The notes below the pieces were generated by a model, which had not been told where the DNA came from, did not search any database, and worked only from the letters and a program-made list of their open reading frames with translations. Source: Microthrixaceae bacterium (GTDB lineage: Bacteria > Actinomycetota > Acidimicrobiia > Acidimicrobiales > Microtrichaceae). Taken from it: a stretch of DNA of 59,777 nucleotides. Where the stretch lies: contig JAMLGK010000019.1 of NCBI GenBank assembly GCA_023957995.1, positions 1 through 59,777 on the forward strand, written 5' to 3'. Below, in pieces: positions 1 to 8,452 of the stretch (positions within the stretch are counted from its first letter, which is position 1; each line of letters begins with the position of its first letter). The position numbers were made by a program, and so were the translations under genes.

Positions 1-1043
1 CTGCTCGCAGCCACCAGCCGGCCCAACGTGGACGCAGCGGCACCGCTTCGCAGCGCCTCGCGCGCGGTTTCGATGCCTGCCCGAAGATCCGTCGCCCCGC
101 CCGCCACGACCAGACCGGCCGCAGCGTTCAACGCCACCATGTCGGCGACAGGACCCCCGCCACCCTCGAAGAGGTCAGCAGCGGCCGCTGCATTTGCCGC
201 TGGATCTCCCACGGAGATCGCTTCCACTCCGACCCTCTGGAGTCCGAGTTCCTCCGGAGTGACCTCGAAACGGGCGACCTCGGTGTTGCCGAGCACATCG
301 ACCACTGTGGATGCACCCGTCGTGGTCAGCTCGTCGAGCCCACCGTGGCCGTGCACGACCCAGGAACGTCCGGTACCCCTTCGGGCCACTGCAGCGGCCA
401 CGAGATCGAGTCGATCCGGGTCGGCGACCCCGATCACCTGGAGCCCGACCCTGCCCGGGTGGGACAACGGTCCGAGCAGGTTGAACACCGTCGGGATCCC
501 CAGATCTGCGCGCACCGCAGCGGCGTGACGCATGGCGGGGTGGAACATCCGGGCGAACGCGAACCCCACACCGGCGTCTCGCACACATGCCGCTACTCCG
601 GGTCCGTCGAGTTCGACCTCCACATCGAGGGCTTCGAGCAGGTCGGTGCTGCCAGAGGTCGAGGAGGCCTTGCGGTTCCCGTGCTTGCAGACCTTCACCC
701 CGGTGGCGGCGACCACCACCGAGGCCATGGTCGAGACGTTGAAGGCACCGCCTCGCAGTGCGGTGGAGCCTCCGGTGCCCACCAGGTCCAGGGTGTGCTC
801 GGGGTCCTCCAGTTCGAGTGGAGTCGCTGCTCGGAGCATCGCCTCGACCATCGCTGCGACCTCGGCGGGTGATTCACCCTTGCAGCGGAGCCCGGTCAGG
901 AAGGCCGCGGTACGCGCTTGCGAGACGTTGCCTCCGAGCACCTCCTGCAGCACCGCTGCCGCGAGATCCGGTCCGAGGTCCTCGCCGGCCACGAGTCTGC
1001 CGAGAACACCCGCCCAGCCCCCGTGGTCGTCGAGTTCGGACAT
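1..1043 (-). CDS. trpD: anthranilate phosphoribosyltransferase, 3' end cut by window edge
   Basis: Catalyses transfer of the phosphoribosyl group of PRPP to anthranilate in cytosolic tryptophan synthesis. Reading from the ATG at 1043 gives 347 codons before the edge, close to the usual full length of about 345-350, so only the last few residues are missing. Visible hallmarks are the PRPP-binding stretch DLVGTGGS followed by GGAFNVST, and the KHGNRKASSTSGSTDLLEAL block. The start lies 3 nt after the stop of the whiB-like gene upstream, so its ribosome site lies inside that gene and the two are probably co-transcribed. No other trp gene is in the window. Confidence 0.93.
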   Translation of the reverse strand, partial: MSELDDHGGWAGVLGRLVAGEDLGPDLAAAVLQEVLGGNVSQARTAAFLTGLRCKGESPAEVAAMVEAMLRAATPLELEDPEHTLDLVGTGGSTALRGGAFNVSTMASVVVAATGVKVCKHGNRKASSTSGSTDLLEALDVEVELDGPGVAACVRDAGVGFAFARMFHPAMRHAAAVRADLGIPTVFNLLGPLSHPGRVGLQVIGVADPDRLDLVAAAVARRGTGRSWVVHGHGGLDELTTTGASTVVDVLGNTEVARFEVTPEELGLQRVGVEAISVGDPAANAAAAADLFEGGGGPVADMVALNAAAGLVVAGGATDLRAGIETAREALRSGAAASTLGRLVAAS

Positions 1044-1046
1044 CGC

Positions 1047-1319
1047 TCAGGAAGCGGCCGCTGAGCGGGCCAGACTTCGTTGGCGGCGACGTCTACGGAT
1101 GATCCGTTGCCGCTCGCGCTCGGTCGCACCACCCCAGACGCCGTTGTGTTCGCGATTCTCGATCGCGTGTTCCAGACAGGTCTCCTGCACCGGGCACACA
1201 CCGCAGACAGCCTTGGCGGGCTCTGCCTCCTCGTCGGTTGCGGGATAGAAGATCGCGGAATCAAGGCCCCTGCAGGCGGCACCGGCCGCCCATGCGGGCT
1301 CAGAGGTGGGGGGTGTCAT
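1047..1319 (-). CDS. WhiB-family transcription factor
   Basis: 90-residue protein with the four WhiB cysteines (C16, C39, C42, C48), which in this family hold a redox- or NO-sensitive 4Fe-4S cluster, the G[VI]WGG turn (GVWGG, 60-64) and a strongly basic RRRRRQR tail expected to contact DNA. ATG 1319 was chosen because it sits just before the conserved core; the frame stays open upstream but that part has no WhiB character. It lies between DUF3501 (67 nt upstream) and trpD (3 nt downstream). The regulated genes cannot be read from the sequence, but co-transcription with trpD is unusual. Confidence 0.92.
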   Translation of the reverse strand: MTPPTSEPAWAAGAACRGLDSAIFYPATDEEAEPAKAVCGVCPVQETCLEHAIENREHNGVWGGATERERQRIIRRRRRQRSLARSAAAS

Positions 1320-1386
1320 ATGACGGCCATCTTGCCAAGCTGAATGGCCGATCACAAAGCGGTTGCCAGGTGCAGCCCGCCGAGGG

Positions 1387-1983
1387 TCACCCACCCAGGT
1401 CCGTGGCCAGCTCCTCGACCATTTCTTCACTCAGAGTGGTCGAGTGGTCGTACTCAGGGTGGTCGATCCTGAGAACCACCGGACCGTCCCCCCAGTCGGA
1501 CACCTCATCAGGGGTGAACTCGAAGCGTATGAAGTGCACCGCCGCGGTCACGTCTTCGCGCGTCAACTGCTCCCGGTGGGCCTCGTCGACCACACATCGC
1601 ACCACGTGGTCACCGAACTCGAACAACACATGGGTCTCGATCCCGACGAGTTTGGGGAGCCACTCCCGCAACTGGTCGTCGTCGGTGAGTTCGAGCAGCA
1701 GCGTCGCCGACAGGGTGCCCGGATCGGGGATCATCGGGTTGTAGGTGTCCAACTGCACCTGGAGACCCTCGTCGGTGAGAATCCGCTCCGCCCGAACCAT
1801 CTCGTGGATCTGGGACAGGATCGTCTCCCTGTTGTCGAACAGCAGCGATACGTGGGGACCGACCTGGGGACGCCTCCGCTTCTTGAGGCTGATTATCCCC
1901 GCCAGGGTCTCGCTGCGGCGCCGCTCGTACTCGCGCAGATCAGCGATGTCGTCCAGGGTGAGTTTGCGCGACTGTGTGTTCAT
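1387..1983 (-). CDS. DUF3501 family protein
   Basis: 198-residue soluble protein matching DUF3501 (opening LTLDDIADLREYERRR, then an ERxxxLxxxxxRxxVGP-like segment). No catalytic role is established for the family, but it recurs beside rubrerythrin and a CCG-domain Fe-S protein, exactly as here, and is presumed part of a peroxide/iron-redox module. The start is clear: a GGAGG Shine-Dalgarno lies 9 nt before the ATG, inside the end of the upstream Fe-S gene, whose stop is 3 nt before the start. Translational coupling is likely. Confidence 0.85.
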   Translation of the reverse strand: MNTQSRKLTLDDIADLREYERRRSETLAGIISLKKRRRPQVGPHVSLLFDNRETILSQIHEMVRAERILTDEGLQVQLDTYNPMIPDPGTLSATLLLELTDDDQLREWLPKLVGIETHVLFEFGDHVVRCVVDEAHREQLTREDVTAAVHFIRFEFTPDEVSDWGDGPVVLRIDHPEYDHSTTLSEEMVEELATDLGG

Positions 1984-1986
1984 GGT

Positions 1987-3354
1987 TCAGGTTCCTCCGG
2001 AGCCGGACCCGGCTCCATCATCGGCATCGGGGGCGAGCCCGTATGCCCGGGCCAACAGCGACAGCGGGTGCAGGGGTTGCGCGCCGGTCTCGAGACGGAT
2101 TCCACCGTTGGCCAGGGAGCAGTCCCCGCTCACCACCTCGCTGTCGGCCTTCTCGATCGCCGTGGCCATCTTCGAGGCAACCTTGCGACTGGCGCCAAGG
2201 TTCTCGGCCCGCAGGCCCCAGGTGCCGTCGATCCCGGAGCACTCCGCCACGAGTTTCACCCTGGTGCCGGTCAGCTTGATCAGGTCGCGGCTCTTCAGCC
2301 CGACGTTCTGTGCCCGGAGGTGGCAGGGCGCGTGGTAGGTGGTGGTCTCGGGCACCGTGCCGTCGAAGTCCGAACGCAGACCTTCTCCGCCGGCCTGTCT
2401 GTCCTCGACGTGGACCTTCATCAGGTACTCGGCTGCATCGAAGGTGTGCTCGGCGACCAGCTGGGAATCAGGTCCCGGCAGGTAGTCCGGATAGTCGTTC
2501 TTGAGTACATAGCCGCAGGTCGGTTGGGGTACGACGATCGACGCCTCCTCGCCGTGACCCCGGCGTGTTCGGATCCACTTCGCCAGCAGCGACACGTTTC
2601 GCCGAGCCGCATCGGTGAAGCCCGACACGTCTCCCTGGTGCAACAACGGGGCCCCGCAGCACTGTTGACCCTCCGGTAGGTCACATCCGATGCCGTTGTG
2701 CTCGTAGACCTCGACGAGGTCCTTGCCGACCCGGGTATCGGAGTACTCCACCTGGCAGGTGGGGAACACGCCCACTCCCCTGCCACCGGGGTCGACCGGA
2801 GGCCGACGCCGACGCTTGAACCAGGTGGAGAAGCGCACGCGTTGATAGGGCGGCAGCACCCGCTCCGCGGAGATTCCCACGGTCGATTCCATGAGGCGTC
2901 GCGACGCCGAGCCGGGGGTGCCGATGATGCGGTTCGCCAACGGCGCAACGGCAGAACCCACCCTTCCCGCGAGGTCGGTGCGCCCGAGTGCGGCATCGGT
3001 CAACCTCGTGGCCGCGGAGCGACGGCGGTTGCGGAACAGCACCTGTTCGGCGCGCATCATCAGGCGGGGGAAGTCGAGTTCCCACTCGTGCTGTCCCGGG
3101 GTGTAGGGACAATTGATGTAGCAGAGCTTGCACTGGAAGCACTCGTCGACGACCTGGTCCTGTTCGGCGGCGCTCAGACGAGCCGCGTCCTGGTCGTCGT
3201 GTGCATCGATGTATCCGAACAACGTCGGGAACGACGTGCAGAACTTGAAGCAGAGCCGACAGCCGTGGCACAGGTCATAGACCCGCGTCAGCTCCTCGCG
3301 AAGGTCGCCCTCGTCGAAGTACCGCGGGTGAAACGGGTCGTAGGTCGTCGTCAT
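1987..3354 (-). CDS. CCG-domain Fe-S oxidoreductase (HdrB/GlpC-like)
   Basis: 455 residues. Two ferredoxin-type motifs open the protein (C29, C32, C35, C39 and C72, C75, C78, C82, the latter followed by Pro), predicting two 4Fe-4S clusters. They are followed by cysteine-rich CCG-type segments ([13 protein letters not shown] and a later APCHLRAQN), as in heterodisulfide-reductase subunit B and GlpC. The likely role is electron transfer or disulfide/peroxide-linked redox chemistry with the neighbouring rubrerythrin. A GGGAG site precedes the ATG. It follows rubrerythrin after an 84-nt gap holding a strong hairpin. The electron donor and acceptor are not evident. Confidence 0.88.
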   Translation of the reverse strand: MTTTYDPFHPRYFDEGDLREELTRVYDLCHGCRLCFKFCTSFPTLFGYIDAHDDQDAARLSAAEQDQVVDECFQCKLCYINCPYTPGQHEWELDFPRLMMRAEQVLFRNRRRSAATRLTDAALGRTDLAGRVGSAVAPLANRIIGTPGSASRRLMESTVGISAERVLPPYQRVRFSTWFKRRRRPPVDPGGRGVGVFPTCQVEYSDTRVGKDLVEVYEHNGIGCDLPEGQQCCGAPLLHQGDVSGFTDAARRNVSLLAKWIRTRRGHGEEASIVVPQPTCGYVLKNDYPDYLPGPDSQLVAEHTFDAAEYLMKVHVEDRQAGGEGLRSDFDGTVPETTTYHAPCHLRAQNVGLKSRDLIKLTGTRVKLVAECSGIDGTWGLRAENLGASRKVASKMATAIEKADSEVVSGDCSLANGGIRLETGAQPLHPLSLLARAYGLAPDADDGAGSGSGGT

Positions 3355-3378
3355 CGACTGCTCCCGATTCGATCCACA

Positions 3379-3414
3379 CCCACCGGGTCCGCCTCGGGCG
3401 GAGGACCCGGTGGG
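3379..3414 (-). terminator. strong intercistronic hairpin between rubrerythrin and Fe-S gene
   Basis: A perfect 12-bp stem (arms 3379-3390 and 3403-3414, CCCACCGGGTCC against its complement) closes a 12-nt loop that can form an inner GCC/GGC pair. No U-run follows, so it may be a partial terminator or an mRNA 3'-end stabiliser giving more rubrerythrin than downstream protein. Confidence 0.6.
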
Positions 3415-3438
3415 GTCGGAATCGGATCGACTGTGCGA

Positions 3439-3858
<420 letters not shown>

Positions 3859-4024
3859 TTTTCCTCCATTTGGAACGGGACTCACTTGGATCGGTAACTC
3901 ATCTGGAACGGTCGCCGTACGACGGTCGCGACTCACCTTAGATCCTCGCCGGAGCCTCTCCGACCGCCCCCGCCCGAAGCGCCCGGGGCAACCGTCAGAT
4001 CTCGTCGCCCCACGTAGAGATCTG

Positions 4025-4040
4025 GTTACCCAGGGGTAAC
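4025..4040. promoter_or_regulatory. perfect palindrome, candidate operator of glpD
   Basis: GTTACCC-AG-GGGTAAC: 7-bp arms with a 2-bp spacer, ending 22 bp before the glpD start and covering the place where a -35 box would lie. The perfect symmetry suggests a dimeric regulator; the regulator is not identified. Confidence 0.55.
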
Positions 4041-4050
4041 TTATGGGTCG

Positions 4051-4063
4051 TAGACTGGTGCTG
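4051..4063 (+). promoter_or_regulatory. -10 box TAGACT placing the transcript start at the glpD GTG (leaderless)
   Basis: TAGACT (4051-4056) is 6 nt before the GTG start codon at 4063, and no Shine-Dalgarno is present. This is the geometry typical of leaderless actinobacterial mRNAs. Confidence 0.5.
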
Positions 4064-5805
4064 TGGGTATCAGACCGTTCGACCGATCAGCTTCCCTGCA
4101 GGCCATGCGAGACGAGGAGTTCGATCTCGTGGTGGTGGGTGGAGGTATCACCGGTGCAGGAGTGCTGCTCGATGCCGCAGCCCGCGGCATGAAGGTGGCA
4201 CTCGTGGAGGCCGGAGACTTTGCCGAGGGCACCTCCTCGAAGTCCTCCAAGTTGGTCCACGGCGGCCTGCGCTACCTGCAACAGGGTGAGATAAACCTCG
4301 TCTACCAGGCACTGCGGGAGCGTCGGCGGCTCCTGCGCAACGCTCCTCACCTCGTGGAGATCATTCCGTTCCTGATCCCGATGTTCGGCAAGGGTGGCGT
4401 CCTGCCAGCGAAGATCTCCCGGCTGCTGGGTGCAGCCATGTGGGGCTACGACCTGACCGGCGGGTGGCGGATAGGCAAGCTCCACAAGCGGCTGGACCGC
4501 GACGAGACCCTGTCGTACATGCCGACCCTGCCCGCCGAGAGGCTCGTCTCGTCCTACCTCTACTACGACGCCACCGCTGACGACGCGCGACTGGTCCTGA
4601 GCGTGCTCCGAACCGCTGCGCTCTCCCACGGGGCAGTGGCCGCGAACCGCACGCCGGCGGTGGGCCTCACCAAGGACGACCAGGGCCGGATCAACGGGGT
4701 GACCGTGCGCCCCCATGGGGCCGGTACCGATGAGCAGTTCACGATCCGCACCCGTGCGGTGGTCAACGCCGCAGGGGTCTGGAGCGACGACATCCGTGCC
4801 CAGGACGAAGGGGTCAACCCGGAGTCCATCCGTCCGGCCAAGGGCATCCACATCACCGTCCCCTGGGACAAGGTCCGCAACCAGGTGGCCGTGGTGATTC
4901 CGGTACCCGGCGACCGGCGCTCGGTGTTCGTGGTGCCCCACGGAGGGCTCACCTACATCGGAACGACCGACACCGACTACAGCGGCCCCCTCGATGACCC
5001 CCAGTGCACGCCAGAGGACATCGACTACCTCCTGACCGCCATCAACGGATCCGTCGAGGGCGAGCTGACCACGGCTGACGTGACCGGCAGCTGGGCAGGA
5101 CTCCGCCCGTTGGTCGCATCCGGCGGTGACGGCCGCACGGCCGACCTGTCGAGGATGCACCGGGTACGTCGCTCGGAGGCAGGGCTCGTCACCATCACCG
5201 GCGGCAAGCTCACCACCTATCGGGAGATGGCTGCGGACACCGTCGACGAGGTGGTCGAGCACGTTCACTCCAACGACGTCGGTTTCGCCGGCTGGCCCGG
5301 GAGCAGCACCGCCAAGATGCCACTCATCGGCACCGCTGGCTACGACACCGTGCTCGATGCTCTCGATGTCTTCCCCGAGGTTCCGGCCCACACCGCTGAC
5401 CACCTGGCTTCACGCTACGGCGGAGAGGCACGGGCCCTCATGGCCATGATCCAGCAGGATCCGGCGCTTGCCGACACGCTCGTCGACGGGCTCCCCTATG
5501 TCGCTGCCGAGGCGGTGTTCGCCGCCCGACACGAGATGGCCGGAAGCGTCTCCGACGTGCTGTCGCGCCGCACCCGCGCAAGGATCTTCGCCCGCGACGA
5601 CTCGCTGGCAGCCGCACGACGCACCGCGGAACTCATGGCACCCGAGCTCGGATGGGACCCCAGCAGGATCGACGCCGAGGTCGACCGGTACGCGGCAGAG
5701 GTGCAACGCGAGCGCGCTTCGGGCGAACTTCCCGAGACCCATCTCGCATCGCTCGGAGTCGGACCCGCCGCCCGGGGCGCCTCGCCGGTATCGTCCGAGG
5801 CCTGA
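4063..5805 (+). CDS. glpD: aerobic glycerol-3-phosphate dehydrogenase
   Basis: FAD-dependent oxidation of sn-glycerol-3-phosphate to dihydroxyacetone phosphate, normally membrane-associated and feeding quinones. 580 residues, the usual length. The FAD-binding GGGITG (26-31) opens the protein; SSKLVHGGLRYL is the family signature; ITGGKLTTYREMA lies in the C-terminal third, followed by the DAO C-terminal domain. The start is GTG with no ribosome site, preceded by a TAGACT box and a palindrome. The next gene, an alkyl-DHAP-synthase-like flavoprotein, would use the DHAP backbone, suggesting a link to ether-lipid or glycerol metabolism. Confidence 0.95.
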   Translation: MGIRPFDRSASLQAMRDEEFDLVVVGGGITGAGVLLDAAARGMKVALVEAGDFAEGTSSKSSKLVHGGLRYLQQGEINLVYQALRERRRLLRNAPHLVEIIPFLIPMFGKGGVLPAKISRLLGAAMWGYDLTGGWRIGKLHKRLDRDETLSYMPTLPAERLVSSYLYYDATADDARLVLSVLRTAALSHGAVAANRTPAVGLTKDDQGRINGVTVRPHGAGTDEQFTIRTRAVVNAAGVWSDDIRAQDEGVNPESIRPAKGIHITVPWDKVRNQVAVVIPVPGDRRSVFVVPHGGLTYIGTTDTDYSGPLDDPQCTPEDIDYLLTAINGSVEGELTTADVTGSWAGLRPLVASGGDGRTADLSRMHRVRRSEAGLVTITGGKLTTYREMAADTVDEVVEHVHSNDVGFAGWPGSSTAKMPLIGTAGYDTVLDALDVFPEVPAHTADHLASRYGGEARALMAMIQQDPALADTLVDGLPYVAAEAVFAARHEMAGSVSDVLSRRTRARIFARDDSLAAARRTAELMAPELGWDPSRIDAEVDRYAAEVQRERASGELPETHLASLGVGPAARGASPVSSEA

Positions 5806-5828
5806 GCGCGCGCCTACCCCAGGGCGTT

Positions 5829-5935
5829 CTCTGACAAACGGTGCACCTCGGCAAACGGTGCACCTCGGACAAACGGTGCACCTCGGACAAGCAGTGCACC
5901 TCTGACAAGCAGTGCATCTCTGACAAGGAGCGCAA
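5829..5935 (+). repeat. six-unit 18-bp tandem repeat ending exactly at a start codon
   Basis: Six units (one is 17 bp) of the type CTCGGACAAACGGTGCAC run from 5829 to 5935; the ATG of the next gene is at 5936. The last unit, CTCTGACAAGGAGCGCAA, contains the GGAG ribosome site. Units drift gradually (ACGG, then GCAG, then GGAG), as if the ribosome-site segment had been copied upstream. Confidence 0.9.
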
Positions 5936-7465
5936 ATGGAACTCGGACCCGGCGTGCCCACGCCACCGATCGAACTGGCCGGCGGGGCTACGGACGCAAC
6001 GGCCGAGACGCACGCATCACGTGTGACGGTCTCCGATTCGCTCGCCGAGCGACTGGCGGCCACAGGAGCTGTGGTGGAGCGCGGCCATGACGTACTGGCC
6101 GAGTCGGGACGGGACTGGTGGCCCCTTGCCATGACCTGGGCCACTGCGGGCCGCACTCCTGCGCTGGCATCGGCACTGGTCAGGCCCACCGACGCCGCAC
6201 AGGTCTCCGAGGTGCTCGCCATCTGCAACGAGGAGCGCGTGCCGGTGACGCCGTCAGCCGGCCGATCGGGAGTGCTCGGAGGGTCGGTCCCCCTCTTCGG
6301 TGGGGTCCAGCTCGACCTCTGCTCCCTGGCGGGACTGCGTTCGGTCGATGACGAATCCCTGATCGTCGACGTGGGTGCGGGCACCTTCGGTGACCACTTC
6401 GAGAACGAGCTGCGGGAATCCCACGCACTGACCTGTGGGCACTGGCCCCAGTCGATGACCCTCTCGACGGTCGGCGGGTGGTTGGCATGCAGGGGTGCGG
6501 GCCAGTTCTCGACCCGGTACGGAAAGATCGAGGACATGGTCGTGGGCCTCGACGTGGTGCTGGCCGACGGCACCGCGATCACCACCGGAGGTGCTCCACG
6601 ACAGGCCACCGGGCCCGACCTCAACCAGCTGTTCGTCGGATCGGAGGGGACCCTGGGGGTGATCACCTCCGCCCGCCTGCGGGTGCACCCCGCGCCGGAA
6701 TCCACCGCTCAGGCAGCGTGGTCGTTCTCATCCTTCGGCGACGGACTGGATTTCTGTCGTCGGGTGCTCCGACAGGGAGCCACGCCCGCCGTGCTGCGCC
6801 TCTACGACGGAGTGGAGTCGGATCGCAACTACCACCTGGGTACCGAGCGGGCGGTGGTCATCGCGATGGACGAGGGGAACCCGAGGATCGTCGAGACGAT
6901 GCTGGCGGTTGCCCGCGACCAGGCCCACGACCGCGACGGCACCCCCGCGGAGCCACTCGAGGAAGAGGTGGTGGAGCACTGGCTCGCCAAGCGCAACGAC
7001 GTCAGTCAGCTCGAACCCCTGATCCAGGGTGGCCTGATCGTCGACACGATGGAGGTGGCCGGTCCCTGGTCGGTGCTGCCGCACGCGTACGCCTCGGCTG
7101 TGGAGGCCATGACAGCGGTGCCCGGATGCCTCGCAGCATCCGCGCACGCCAGTCACAGCTACAGCGACGGTGCATGCCTGTACTTCACCTTCGCCGGAAA
7201 ACCCGAGCACGACACCGTGGAATCCAAGGCTGCCCTGCACCGCTCGATCTGGGCGGCGGGACAGGGAGCGACCCTGGCTGCGGGCTGCGCGGTGTCACAC
7301 CACCACGGCATCGGACTGCAGCGCGGAGCATGGCTCCGCGAGGCGATGGGGCCCGCTCACGCGGTTCTGGGCCACATCAAGGACTCGCTCGACCCCAACG
7401 GCATCCTCAACCCGGCCAAGCTGGGCCTGGGATCGGACTTCGGTAGCAGCGACCTTCCCAGATAG
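5936..7465 (+). CDS. alkyldihydroxyacetonephosphate synthase-like FAD oxidase
   Basis: 509-residue FAD-binding_4 / FAD-oxidase_C protein. The FAD domain shows PVTPSAGRSGVLGG and the AGPS-like segment GHWPQSMTLSTVGGWLA; the C-terminal part carries the SHHHGIG motif (H455-H457, G458) that holds active-site histidines in alkyl-DHAP synthases. AGPS swaps the acyl chain of acyl-DHAP for a fatty alcohol, making the ether bond; related proteins oxidise hydroxy acids, so substrate assignment is inference. The start is fixed by GGAG in the last tandem-repeat unit. It sits 130 nt after glpD on the same strand. Confidence 0.8.
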   Translation: MELGPGVPTPPIELAGGATDATAETHASRVTVSDSLAERLAATGAVVERGHDVLAESGRDWWPLAMTWATAGRTPALASALVRPTDAAQVSEVLAICNEERVPVTPSAGRSGVLGGSVPLFGGVQLDLCSLAGLRSVDDESLIVDVGAGTFGDHFENELRESHALTCGHWPQSMTLSTVGGWLACRGAGQFSTRYGKIEDMVVGLDVVLADGTAITTGGAPRQATGPDLNQLFVGSEGTLGVITSARLRVHPAPESTAQAAWSFSSFGDGLDFCRRVLRQGATPAVLRLYDGVESDRNYHLGTERAVVIAMDEGNPRIVETMLAVARDQAHDRDGTPAEPLEEEVVEHWLAKRNDVSQLEPLIQGGLIVDTMEVAGPWSVLPHAYASAVEAMTAVPGCLAASAHASHSYSDGACLYFTFAGKPEHDTVESKAALHRSIWAAGQGATLAAGCAVSHHHGIGLQRGAWLREAMGPAHAVLGHIKDSLDPNGILNPAKLGLGSDFGSSDLPR

Positions 7466-7550
7466 TTCCCCGACCCAGGTGGTTCCCCGGCTCAGGTCCT
7501 GGCCCCGGCCCAGTTGGTAACCCGGCCCGGGTGGTTCTCCGGCCCGGGTG
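7465..7550. repeat. degenerate 17-bp tandem repeats beginning at a stop codon
   Basis: Five units of the type GTTCCCCGGCTCAGGTC / GTTCTCCGGCCCGGGTG, period 17 (one unit 18), start on the last base of the oxidase TAG stop and run to 7550, just before the convergent MOSC gene ends. Several units contain CCCGGG and could fold. Confidence 0.7.
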
Positions 7551-7562
7551 GTGGCCGCGACC

Positions 7563-8432
7563 TCAGCGCAGCTGCACCTCGTCGCCCGGGAAGACGGTTC
7601 CGGGTGTGGTCACACGTGCATACATGCCGACCAGCTGGTCGAGATCGCTCACGACGTGGCGGAGCACCGAACGGTCGACCGGAATCGCTTCGTCGATCTC
7701 ACGGGTGACCATCACGCAGCGCGGGCAGCCCGTGACGAGTTCGAGCTCGACCTCTCCCACGGCCAGCGTGCGACCTTCCCATGCGAGCTCCGGATGGCCG
7801 GCCGGGCCGGGGTCATCCAGGTCCGAGGTGTCTATCAACAGGTTGGGTCGGAACCGCTTCACATCGATGACGGAGTTCGGGAGTTCCCTCGCCAGGGCGT
7901 CCATTGCAGTGGTGGTCATGACCAGGACCGGGTAGGCGTCGAGGTAGGTGCCCGGCGGTGACTCGAACTCGAGGATCTCGGGCGGGAACACAGACAGGTC
8001 GGGCAGCGGTTCGTCCTCCTCGCGGCCGAAGATGTCGCGCAACTCCTCCATCAGGTCGTCGCTGTCAGCAGCGCCCCGGCGGTAGTGGTCCAGGTCGTCG
8101 GGAGGTTGCAGCGGCCACAGGGTCACGCTGTGATCGAGCGCCTGCGAGAGCGTCTCGTCAACGTCGGGGGCGGCACTGGAGATCTCCCGACCACCGGGGA
8201 GGGTCATCGTCACCGGGCGTACCGGAGACTCCACCGTCGGCTCGTCGTCGTAGCGCGCCGCCAGGCGCATCAGAGACCCGATCTTCTTGGCACCTCGGAT
8301 GCCGCCACGCTCTTCGTCGCGCACGGCCCAACCACGGTCGCCGAGCAGGCCGGCCTCGGTGAAGCGGCCCGATGGGATCGTCTCCCCGACCATGGACTTG
8401 ACCGGGTAGCGCCAGATCGAATCCAGTTGCAT
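7563..8432 (-). CDS. MOSC domain protein
   Basis: 289 residues with the MOSC N-terminal beta-barrel (RYPVKSMVGETIP near the start, then LLGDRGWAV) and a C-terminal MOSC domain ending in the conserved cysteine segment GCPRC (C236, C239). MOSC proteins handle sulfur carried on molybdenum cofactor or reduce N-hydroxylated compounds (YcbX/mARC type); the substrate is not predictable. An acidic insertion (SDDLMEELRDIFGREEDEP) lies between the domains. It is convergent with the oxidase gene and has no evident operon partner. Confidence 0.88.
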   Translation of the reverse strand: MQLDSIWRYPVKSMVGETIPSGRFTEAGLLGDRGWAVRDEERGGIRGAKKIGSLMRLAARYDDEPTVESPVRPVTMTLPGGREISSAAPDVDETLSQALDHSVTLWPLQPPDDLDHYRRGAADSDDLMEELRDIFGREEDEPLPDLSVFPPEILEFESPPGTYLDAYPVLVMTTTAMDALARELPNSVIDVKRFRPNLLIDTSDLDDPGPAGHPELAWEGRTLAVGEVELELVTGCPRCVMVTREIDEAIPVDRSVLRHVVSDLDQLVGMYARVTTPGTVFPGDEVQLR

Positions 8433-8452
8433 CGATCTGACGCTACACGGGG

